A stretch of 64,000 bases of DNA from the NCBI GenBank assembly GCA_033239125.1, contig BSWB01000005.1, forward strand, positions 99,385,994 through 99,449,993. Direction: 5' to 3'. The notes under the pieces are model-generated. The model saw nothing but the letters and a program-made list of their open reading frames with translations. It had not been told where the DNA came from and did no database searches. Made by a program: the position numbers and the translations under genes. This document shows positions 51,143 through 61,385 of this stretch, in pieces. Origin of the DNA: Fagopyrum homotropicum. Its lineage: Eukaryota > Streptophyta > Magnoliopsida > Caryophyllales > Polygonaceae. Within the stretch, counting starts at the first letter, position 1. Every line of letters starts with the position of its first letter.

Positions 51143-54100
51143 ATGCGCAGGTCTAGGAACAACGAAGACCTCTTACCTCTTGATCGAGAGCTTGAGAGGA
51201 CTTTGAGGAGAAAGCTTAAGGAAAGAAAAATGGCTGAAGAAAGAGAACGCGATCTCCAATCGGAGTTAGCGGAAAAGGAAGCTCAATTCCAATGGAGTGA
51301 GAAGACTCGTAGGGAAGAAACGGATCGTCATCAAATGAAGGTTGATGATCTAACGGACATGATGTTCCAAATGAGGCTGAAAATAAACAACCTCAAGGAG
51401 AAAAAGAGAAGAAGAAGACCGGGAAGATCGGTTAGAACCAACTCATCCAATGAGGATAGCGACTCCTCCATGCCACCACTAGAGGAAATTGATCCGACGA
51501 TCAATGTGAATCCATTCTTTCCACGGCCAGCTGCAAATCGCCGTGTCCTACCTAGAGGTGCGAGAGTCAAACGTGTTGATGAGGAGCCAAGAACTCTTGG
51601 CCAAAGGATGGATCCAACGCAGCAACCACGCCGTTTAGGTGTGAACTTTGATGCTGACGATGCACAAGGGTTTAGCTTCAACCCTCAAGTTATTACCATT
51701 GTTTGCCAAAACCAATTTGGTGGAACAAGCGCTGAATATCCACATCAACATCTATAAAACTTTGAGATTATGATGGAGACAATGAAGCCGAAGAACGTAA
51801 CTACCAACAACTACAAACTCAAGCCTTTCTTCTTCTCCTTGAAGGGGAAAGCATTGTCTTGGTATCAAGCTCTTCCAAGTGGGAAGCTTGAAACATGGGA
51901 GGATCTTTCTTCGGAATTCCTCACTAAGTTCTTTCCGCCATCCAAAACGGCGGAGTTAAGAGGTAAGATTAATGCATTTTCTATGAGATCTAACGAAAGT
52001 TTGTTTCAATCTTGGGAAAGATTTCAGGATTTGCTATTGGATTGCCCTCATCATGGCATATCCAAGCTTGCACTATTGGAGATATACTATAAGGGGCTGG
52101 ATATGGAGACACAATTCAAGCTCCAATCCCTTTCATGTGGTACATTCATGGACATGAGGGAAGATGACGCTTGAAACTTCATTGAGAAGCAAACGCGAGT
52201 TATAGAGAAGTATTCTCATCGGAAAGTGGAGGCGAATCATGTGGATCAAGGAGTAAAGCTATCACAAGCAGCTCAAACTCAAATCTTTTCTCTCAACACG
52301 GAGATTAAAGAGTTGAAGGAAGCCATCAAAACCAACTTTCCGAAGCACAAGGAACAAGATGTGGGTTATTTAGGCAACAACAATAACCACAACGGTAATG
52401 AGAATACCATTCGCAACAACCGGAACAACAACCGGAACAATTGGAACAACAACAACAACAACCAGAACAACAATTGGAACAACAATAGGGGTTCAAACAA
52501 CAACAATTGGCGTCCCAATCAACAAAATTCCGGTAATTCTTATTCTTCCAATTCAGGAAATTCACCAACTCCACCTTCCTCTTCTTCCACTCCTTTGAAA
52601 AGCCAGGGGCAAACATCTAATGGTGGAAGTACTTCGGGGAAGGAGAAGCCCGATCCCATGTTGGAGATAATTTTGGGCAAGCTTCAAGGGTTGGAGACTC
52701 GCATCATCAAGGTTGATGATCATATTACTAAGGTTGATAAAGCCCAAAAGGTTTTAGAAAACCAAATGTTCAGCCATGCGGAGGAAGTTCCTAGGAATCA
52801 AGGGAAACTTCCAGGAAAAACGGAGGACAACCCAAAAGGAAGGGTGATGGCAATCACAACTAGGAGCGGAGTGACAACTACCGACCCACAGCCTAAGTTT
52901 GTAGAAGTCCCCGTTGAGAAAGAGAAGGAAAAGGGGAAGGAGAAGGAAGATGTCTACGTTCCTCCTCCAGCTTACAAACCTCCCCTACCGTTCCCGCAAT
53001 CTAGAGCAAGAGCGCGTCTAGACAAGCAATTCGGTAAGTTTATTGAACTCATGAGCAAGCTGCATATTAATATACCTTTCATTGATGCAATTGTAGGTAT
53101 GCCGGCTTATGGAAAGTTCTTAAAGGAAATCCTCTCTAACAAGAGAAAACTAGAGGATTTTGGAGAGGTTAAGATGAGTTCGGATTCTTCGGATCTCATC
53201 AAAACCATGAAAGAGAAGATGCCCCCAAAGCTAAAGGATCCGGGGTCATTTTGTATTCCCATAGGAGTGGGAGATGTCACATATGATGCATTATGTGACT
53301 TGGGAGCAAGTGTGAGCATCATCCCACTTGCATTATGTAGGAAGATCGGTTTAGTCGATCTTAAACCGGTGAAGATGATGTTGTACATGGCGGATCGATC
53401 CATAACTCGTCCCGTCGGTATTGTTGAAGACGTCCCAGTCAAGCTAGGTAAATTCTATGTTCCTATAGATTTTGTTGTGCTTGACATTCCTGCAGATAGT
53501 CCGGTCCCGATCATTCTCAGAAGACCGTTTCTTGCAACGTCCGGCTGCATAGTCGATTGCAAGAATGCTAGACTCGCCTTTGACATAGGAGAAGAGAAGG
53601 TAGAGTTCGTTCTTTCCACTCTAGTGAAGGAACCAATCTTTGATGAGGATATATTCAATATCCAAGATGAAGAAGGGTTGTCTAGAGAGGAGGTAAGTGC
53701 TATTCTCTTCAAAGATCCTTTGCAAAAGGTTATTTCTATGAGCCTAATGGATATAGGGGAAGAAGAGGAGTGCAATAAGGCAATTGAAGCCTTAGAAGCA
53801 CAAGAAGAAGTGGGTGAAGAAGAGTTTGAGAAACTCCACGACGAGGCAGAAAACGTACGGATCCACGGTCATACACTCTATTCTACGGCCGTGGATTCCA
53901 CCAACAAAAGCGTGGAGCACTCCAGAGGCTTACACGGTCGTGGAGAGAACATAGCAACCGTAAATATTTTCCACGCCCAAAATCACGGCCGTGGAGGATG
54001 CAGAGAGGCCGTAATTTTGGGTGATTCCGTAAGCAATTGTGTCTCTTCCTCAACTTCTCTTGATTCTTCTCCAACACCTTCTACTTCCTTAGACGCTTCT

Positions 54101-57015
54101 AAGGAACCATCGGATATTCCTCAAGAACCATTGGAGACTCTGATAGTGATGGAACTAAAGCCACTCCCTACACATCTAAGGTACGCATTTCTTGGACCTA
54201 ATTCTACCTTTCCGGTAATTGTTAGTTCCGATTTAAGCATAGATGAACATAGTAAGCTCATGGTTGTCCTTAGGAAACATAGAAAAGCTTTAGGATATAC
54301 TATAGAGGACTTAGTTGGAATCAAACCTTCCCTATGCACGCATAAGATCTTAATGGAAGAGGACTTTAGAAATTCACGACAACCTCAAAGGCGGTTAAAT
54401 CCGACCATGAAAGAGGTTGTCAAGAAGGAAATTCTTAAACTTCTTGATGCAGGTATCATCTACCCTATCTCCGATAGCAAGTGGGTGAGTCCGGTACAAG
54501 TGGTTCCGAAGAAGGGAGGAATGACGGTCATCACCAACAAAAACAATGAGCTCATTCCTACACGAATTGTAAAAGGATGGCGGATGTGCATAGACTACCG
54601 CAAGCTAAACAACGCGACGAGGAAGGACCACTTCCCACTACCCTTCATCGATCAAATGCTTGAAAGGTTAGCACAACATTCGCACTTTTGCTATCTTGAC
54701 GGTTATAGTTGTTTCTTTTAGATTCCGATACACCCGTATGATCAAGAGAAGACCACGTTCACGTGCCCGTGGGGTACGTTCGCATATAGGAGGATACCGT
54801 TCGGGCTTTGCAACGCCCCAACCACCTTTCAAAGGTGCATGATGGCCATCTTCTTCGAATATATAGAGGAAATCATGGAGGTTTTTATGGATGACTTCTC
54901 CGTTTATGGTTCCTCTTTTGACAATTGCCTTTCTAACCTTGCTCTTGTATTACAAAGGTGTGAAGACACTAACCTAGTTCTTAATTGGGAAAAGTGTCAA
55001 TTTATGGTAAAAGAAGGCATTGTATTAGGACACTTAATCTCTAGTAGAGGGATTGAGGTTGATAAAGCTAAAATAGAGACAATAGAAAAGCTTCCTCCCC
55101 CAACTTCGGTGAAAGGGATAAGAAGTTTTCTAGGACATGCTGGATTTTATAGGCATTTCATAAATGATTTCTCTAAAATATCAAAACCGCTTACTAATCT
55201 ATTGATGAAGGATGCAGTTTTTGAGTTTTCGCAGGAATGTTTAGATGCGTTCAATATGATTCGGGAAACTCTAATTTCAGCTCCGATTATCCAACCTCCG
55301 GATTGGAATCTTCCCTTTGAGGTTATGTGTGACGCAAGTGACATAGCTATATGAGCTGTTCTTGGACAAAGGAAGGAAGGGCGAACCCATGCTATCTACT
55401 ACGCTAGCAAGACGCTAGATGAAGCGCAACTCAACTACGCCACTACCGAAAAGGAATTTTTAGCCATTGTTTATGCAATTGACAAATTTCGCTCTTATCT
55501 TGTAGGTGCAAAGGTGATTGTATACACGGACCATGCTGCGATCCGGTATCTCCTTGCAAAGAAGGATGCGAAGCCAAGGCTAATTAGATGGATTCTTCTC
55601 CTACAAGAATTTGATCTAGAGATCCGCGACAAGAAGGGTTCGGAAAATTCTGTTGCGGATCATTTGAGTCGCCTAACACATCTAGAGGACGACCACCTAC
55701 CTATAGATGACTCCTTTCCGGACGAGCATTTACATATCATAGAGGATTGAATCGATGTGATCACCAAAGGTAACGAACCATGGTTTGCTGATTTTGTTAA
55801 CTATTTGGTTTGTCAGGAATTACCGCCCGGATTATCCTACGCACAAAGAAAGAAGTTCTTTAAGGATGTTCGGGAATACTTTTGGAATGAACCTCTCCTC
55901 TTTAAGAGAGGTCCGGATGGCATTATTCGGCGGTGTGTGCCGGAAGATGAGATGCAAAGTGTCATCCGCCATTGTCATTCACTACCTTGTGGAGCACACG
56001 CTAGTTCGAACAAGACTAGCGCTAAGGTATTGCAATCTGGATTCTTTTGGCCTACTCTATTTAAAGATGTGCAAACCTTTGTTTCCTGCTGCGATGCTTG
56101 TCAAAGAACAGGAAATATATCTAGGAGGAATGAGATGCCTCTCAACAACATCCAAGAGGTGGAGATCTTTGACGTTTGGGGAGTAGACTTCATGGGACCT
56201 TTCCCATCATCTTGTCGTAACCAATACATACTTTTAGCAGTTGATTATGTTTCAAGATGGGTTGAAGCGACTGCCTCTCCCACTAATGATGCCATGGTAG
56301 TGGTTAAGTTCTTTAACAAGACCATCTTCCCACGATTTGGGACACCAAGGACTATCATTAGTGATGGAGGCTCTCACTTCATTGCCCGGCGCTTTGAAGC
56401 TCTCTTAGCTAAGTATGGGGTGACTCACAAGATCGCCACCCCTTATCATCCACAAACTAGTGGACAAGTGGAGATCTCAAACCGGGAGATCAAAGGAATC
56501 CTAGAGAAGACGGTTTCAAGGACTAGGAAGGATTGGTCTTTGAAGCTAGATGATGCATTGTGGGCGTACCGGACTGAGTATAAGACTCCCATCGGAACCA
56601 CACCATACAACCTTGTGTATGTGAAGTCTTGTCACTTACCGGTAGAGTTGGAACACAAGGCGTTTGGGGCAATCAAGTGGCTAAACTTCAGCATGAAGGA
56701 AGCGGGAGAGAAGCGTCTCTTGGACCTAAATGAGCTTGAAGAACTCCGCTTGAACGCTTACAAAAACGCCAAGATCTATAAAGAAAGAGCAAAGCGTTGG
56801 CATGATAAGCATATCATTCCAAAGGACTTAAAAGAAGGAGATCAAGCTCTCCTCTTCAATTCAAGACTTCGTCTCTTTCCAGGTAAGCTTAAAACTCGTT
56901 GGACCGGACCTTTTCTAATCAAACGGGCGGAAGCTTTAAGGTGAACGGTCAACGACTCAAGAAGTATACACCGGAACTCCAAGCTGAAGAGTTCGCGCCC
57001 ACCGCACTCGAATAA
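51143..57015 (+). pseudogene. Athila-1 gag-pol with five in-frame stops and one frameshift
   Basis: One frame throughout. Gag has a coiled-coil-like start (from 51143), the retrotransposon gag domain (about 51780-52170) and an Asn-rich segment (52370-52520). Protease has CDLGASVSIIPLAL (about 53296-53337), with its catalytic Asp kept. RT runs from about 54400 (VSPVQVVPKKGG, IDYRKLNN, FMDDFSVYG), RNase H about 55320-55720, integrase 55757-56944 (zinc HHCC; DFMGPF, ISDGG, GQVEISNRE). Stops: 51755 (CAA to TAA), 52172 (TGG to TGA), 54719 (CAG to TAG in family consensus), 55352 and 55748. One T is missing near 56937, shifting the last 24 codons. The protease-RT spacer encodes the palindrome cluster at 53856-54035. 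Confidence 0.88.
53856..54035 (+). repeat. CCACGGCCGTGG cluster within Athila-1 coding sequence
   Basis: In-frame segment between protease and RT with CCACGGTCATAC, TACGGCCGTGG (53884-53894), TTACACGGTCGTGG (ending 53943), TCACGGCCGTGG (53984-53995) and GAGGCCGTAATTTTGGG, in the same phrase style as the LTR cluster (for example AGCGTGGAGCACTCCAG against AGCGTGGAGCATTCCAG in the LTR at 49668). Confidence 0.85.
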
Positions 57016-57430
57016 GTGCGAAATTGGTCTAGCTACGGACCTTAAACAAAGCGCTTCTTGGGAGGCAACCCAAGGTATTGCATTGTCATTTTCGTTTTTG
57101 ATTCATAGTTTAGCTTAGTATAGACTTTTTGCTTTGTTTTGCCTTCGATACCTTCCAGTATGTTCGTGTTTTTGGATGTAGGAACAATGAAAAAGAAAGG
57201 GGAAAGGAAAAACTTGAAGAAAATTGACGAAACTTGGATTTTGGAGCATTACAGAGAGTTCCACGGCCTAAACCACGGCCGTGACAGCTACAGTGACCGT
57301 AATTTTCAAAAGCCTGAGAAAAATCACCAAAACCACGGTTCCGTACAATTCCACGGCCGTGGAACCCCCGACAGACCGTGATTTTCAAAAAATTTTACGG
57401 CCACTATATAAACCACGTTTCTTTACAAAA
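57016..57430 (+). other. Athila-1 3' noncoding region with palindrome cluster
   Basis: Contains GGGAGGCAACCCAAGG shortly after pol, typical of this element group. At 57259-57380 lie CCACGGCCTAAACCACGG, CACGGCCGTG, CCACGGTTCCG and a perfect CCACGGCCGTGG (57351-57362). Ends at the Athila-2 LTR. Confidence 0.75.
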
Positions 57431-59064
57431 TGATGACATGAATTATGTACCATCATATTCATGCATATTGTAGAAGATTGTCTCAATTTACCTTGCACTT
57501 AGAGAGATTTTGTATGCTTTTTATGTTCTATTCAATCAATTGTCGAAAATAGAGGTCTACACGAGATCTTGATGAATTGTAGGTAAATGAATCGGAATTG
57601 GAAGCAAAAATGGAGCAAGAAGCATCTAAGGATGTTAAGGAAGCTAAAGTAGTCTTAGAAGGATCACAAAGAGCTAAGGAATTGCAAAGGAGAAGCATAG
57701 AAGACGAACCAAAGGAAGAGCACTTTCTGTTGAAGAAAATCGTGCCAATATATATATAAATCGGACGATTTTCATACCTTGAAATCGAACGGTTTTGCAC
57801 CTAAATCGACTGGGTCGATTTTCTTCACGATTCGGCCAAATGGAAAGACGACACAAAGCCCAATTATTTTGGGCTAGAGGAGAGTTTTGCCAAACGGCCC
57901 ATCTGCAAGAAAGTATAGAGGAGAACCCTAGGAACGAAGACGAAGAGGCCGCAGCGGGAAATCTTTACACGTTTTGGAGAAATCGATGATTCTTGGAGAG
58001 AGATTGAAGAGCTTTTGCCGGAAAGTTATTCTTGATCTTTAATTGTGAGATTTCTTTATCCATTGCATTGTTTGTGGTTTGTGAACACGAAATTGAGTTG
58101 TTTGAGAGATACATTGAGCAAATTTGACAATTGTTTACAGATTTGAAAGTTATTGAATTTTTCATTCAAGATTTGGTTTCTTTGCGATATCTTTCTCAAT
58201 AATTAATTTGATTCGATTTTGAAAATGGTTGGCTAAAAACCTTGTGATTCTGGGGAGGATAGTTGATGATTAAGGCTTAGATGATGATAGACTGAACTCA
58301 TTCAAACATTAGGATCCTGAGAGTTTAGATTTTAGTTTTGCGACAAACAGGAAAATCGGACTGTTCTTGAGGAAAATCGGCCGATTTTCTTATGAACAGG
58401 GCGATTTATTCTTCTGACGAACTTTAATTGAACTAATCTTTAATCAAAACTAATCCTTGCCTAAATCCCAATCTTGATTAACCTTTCTACCCTCTAATTG
58501 AATGTATGAAGGCACTTCAAACCTGTTTCTACATTTAATAGATTAAGATCGCAAGATTTGGGTAATAAAGAGATTCAACACCCTTTATTAAGATTTTAAG
58601 TGTGCTTTCTAATCTTTACTTTGGAGAGTCATATCCTGGAGTTTTAGATAGTTAGTTTGAACATAATTCTTGTCTCTAGATCTTTCTATATTGCAGCCTC
58701 AACAACCCTTATAGAGAGAACCTATAGATTAGTCATATAGGTTTCGGAACTTCATCGTACGAATCCTACCTTTGAACATTTGATCTTGGCAATATAAATT
58801 CTGTCCTATACCTATAGAAGTGTCTTGAATCGAAAACCTAAATCGGATACTTGAATCCTTGGAATCATTTCTCTCTTTATCAAATCACAAAAGTTTTTAT
58901 ATTTTCGCTAGATAATTGAAATCGGAATTATTCTCACCAAATCCCTGAGTTCGACTCTGGAATTCTTACCTTTCTACAACTGATCCGTACACTGCGGGTT
59001 CGCTTTGCTTTTGAGTTCTAGATATAAATATTAAGACTTTAACGCACACCCTTTTGAGCGAACA
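57431..59064 (+). repeat. 5' LTR of Athila-2
   Basis: Starts TGATGACATGAATTATG, ends GAGCGAACA, 1634 bp. Palindromic motif AAATCGGACGATTTT (57758-57772), further variants to 57832, and a perfect 18-bp GAAAATCGGCCGATTTTC at 58372-58389 downstream. Blocks such as GGATCCTGAGAGTT and CCGTACACTGCGGGTTCGC align with the Athila-1 LTR. Confidence 0.85.
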
Positions 59065-59070
59065 AGTTTT

Positions 59071-59087
59071 TGGCGCCGTTGCCGGGG
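59071..59087 (+). other. Primer-binding site of Athila-2
   Basis: TGGCGCCGTTGCCGGGG, identical to that of Athila-1, six bases after the LTR end. Confidence 0.9.
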
Positions 59088-59251
59088 ATTTGGTCTAGAT
59101 CAAATCCGGTTTTCGGTTGTCTAGCTTGAGAGCTCTTGCTCTTGTGATTTGATTTGTCTACTTGAGTGATCTTTGCAGGTTCTTTAGGTATATTTGAAAG
59201 ACTAGATCCACTAAAGATCTAATTCCTTTCGATCCCGAATTAGAAAGAACT

Positions 59252-61385
59252 TTGAGCAGAAAGTTGAAGGAGAAAAAAATGGCTGAAAACGATGAGAGAA
59301 ACTACAAGGCTGAACTGAACGAAGCTCAACGCCAACTCCAGTTGAGTGAGAAAGCACGAAAAGAAGCTGAAATAAGTCATCAATTTCAGATTGATGAACT
59401 AAGAGCTATGATGTTGGACATGAAGTTGGAGTTGAACGAATCCAAGAAGAAGAAGAAAGTCAAGACACCAACTAAATCCATTCGAAATGACTCATCCGAT
59501 GATGAAGAGATAGATCCGGACATGCCGGAACTTGAGGAGATTGATCCATCACTTCGTCCTATTCGAAACACCCCAACACCAAGGGTTGTTCCTCGCATCC
59601 CAACTAGGAACGTTAGAGCTATTAATAACGAAGATAGACCCCGAACTTTGGGGCAACGTATGGATCCAATTCAGCAACCACGCCGTCTAGGTGTGGATTT
59701 CGGAGCTGAAGACATCCAAGAATTTAGCTTCTCACCACAAGTCATCACCATGGTTCGCCAAAGTCAATATGGCGGAGCAAGTACTGAATCTCCACATCAA
59801 CACTTGCAGAATTTTGAGATTCTCATGGAGACTATGAAGCCGAAGAAGGCTACTACAAGCAACTACAAGATCAAACCGTTCTTCTTTTCTTTGAAGGACA
59901 AGGCTCTAGCTTGGTACCAAACACTTCCAGCTGCAAAGCTAGCTACATGGGAGGAATTGTCTTCGGAATTCCTCACCAAGTTCTTTCGACCATCCAAAAC
60001 AGCGGAATTAAGAGGTAAAATAAATGCTTTTTCTATGAAACCTAATGAAAGCTTGTTTCAATCTTGGGAAAGGTTTCAAGATCTATTGTTGGATTGCCCA
60101 CACCATGGCATTTCCAAGCTGGAATTATTGGAGATCTACTACAAAGGGTTGGATGCGGAGACACAATTCAACCTCCAATCTCTCTCTTGTGGCACATTCA
60201 TGGATATGAGAGAGGATGATGCTTGGGACTTCATTGAGAAGCAAGCCCAAGTGATTGAGAAGTATTCCCACCGGAAGGTGGAATCAAATAGCCGGAATCA
60301 AGGCGATCCGGGAGCCAAGTTGAATCAAGCGGCTCAAACACAAATATTCTCCCTCAAAGATGACATCAAAGAATTGAGGGAAGTGCTCAAAACGAGCTAG
60401 TCTTCAAAAGACTAAGGAGCAAGAAGCCAACTACATGGGGCGGGACAACAATCAAAGGAATGATAACCGGAATTCCAATTGGAGCAACAACAACAATAAC
60501 AACCGAAACTCCAATTGTAATAACAACAACAATAGGAACTCAAATAATAACAATTGGAGGTCAAATCAGCAAAGTCCAGGTAATCCTTACTCTTATGCTG
60601 AAAAGGCTCTAACACCTCCATCTTCTTCTACTCCTTCAACAAGCCAGGGACAATCAAGCGGATCAAGCAAACCGGATCCCATGCTAGAAACGATCCTAGG
60701 CAAGCTACAAGGATTGGAGAGTTACATAACTTCGGTTGACAAAGCTCACAAAGCTTTAGAAAACCAAGTATTCAACAAAGCCGGAGAAGTTCCAAGAGAT
60801 CAAGGGAAGCTTCCCGGAAAGACAGAAGATAACCCAAAGGGAAGGGTTATGGCAATAACCACTAGGAGCGGCAAAACGACCACCGATCCTCAACCTAAAG
60901 TAGTTGATACCGCCGCAAAAGAAGGAGAGGCAAAAGAGAAGGAAGAAGTCTATGTTCCTCCTCCCGCTTACAAACCACCTCTACCTTTCCCTCAATCTAG
61001 AGCGCGTGCACGCCTAGATAAACATTTTGGTAAGTTTGTTGAACTTATGAGTAAGCTACATATTAACATACCTTTTATGGATGCAATTTTAGGTATGCCG
61101 GCTTACGGGAAATTCCTCAAGGAGATCCTCTCTAATAAGAGGAAATTGGAAGACATAGGAGAAGTCAAGATGAGTATGGAGTCATCCGAACTCATCAAGA
61201 CTATGACGGAGAATATGCCACCCAAGCTCCGTGATCCAGGATCCTTTTGCATACCCATCACTTTGGGAGAAGCTACCTATGATGCTCTTTGTGGCCTTGG
61301 AGCAAGTGTGAGTATCATACCTCTCGCTCTATGCAAGGCAGTTGGTCTAGGAGAGCCTAGACCGGTGAAGATCACACTCTACATG
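59252..61385 (+). pseudogene. Athila-2 gag and protease start, frameshifted and truncated
   Basis: First frame 59252-60400: coiled-coil-like start, then the gag domain (YKIKPFFFSLKDKALAWYQ, FQSWERFQDLLLDCPHHGIS). A frameshift at about 60395-60405 moves to the second frame: Asn-rich segment (60450-60560), then VYVPPPAYKPPLPFPQSRAR and protease. The protease active site reads CGLGASVS where Athila-1 has CDLGASVS, so the catalytic Asp is Gly. The frame is cut after ITLYM at 61385 by Athila-3. Confidence 0.85.

Larger units (their letters stand above)
46823..57430 (+). mobile_element. Athila-1: Athila-type Ty3 retrotransposon, defective
   Basis: 5' LTR 46823-51040 (with a solo LTR inside), primer site 51047-51063, one long gag-pol frame with several stops (51143-57015), and a 3' noncoding region to 57430, where Athila-2 begins. 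Its own 3' LTR is not in the window. RT reads WVSPVQVVPKKGGMTV and RKDHFPLPFIDQMLERL, typical of Athila. It carries the palindrome CCACGGCCGTGG in four separate parts. Confidence 0.88.
57431..61385 (+). mobile_element. Athila-2: Athila-type element, 5' part
   Basis: 5' LTR 57431-59064, primer site 59071-59087, gag and the start of protease, then cut by Athila-3 at 61386. It is closely related to Athila-1 in gag but differs in LTR sequence and palindromic motif. The remainder must lie right of the window or be lost. Confidence 0.85.
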
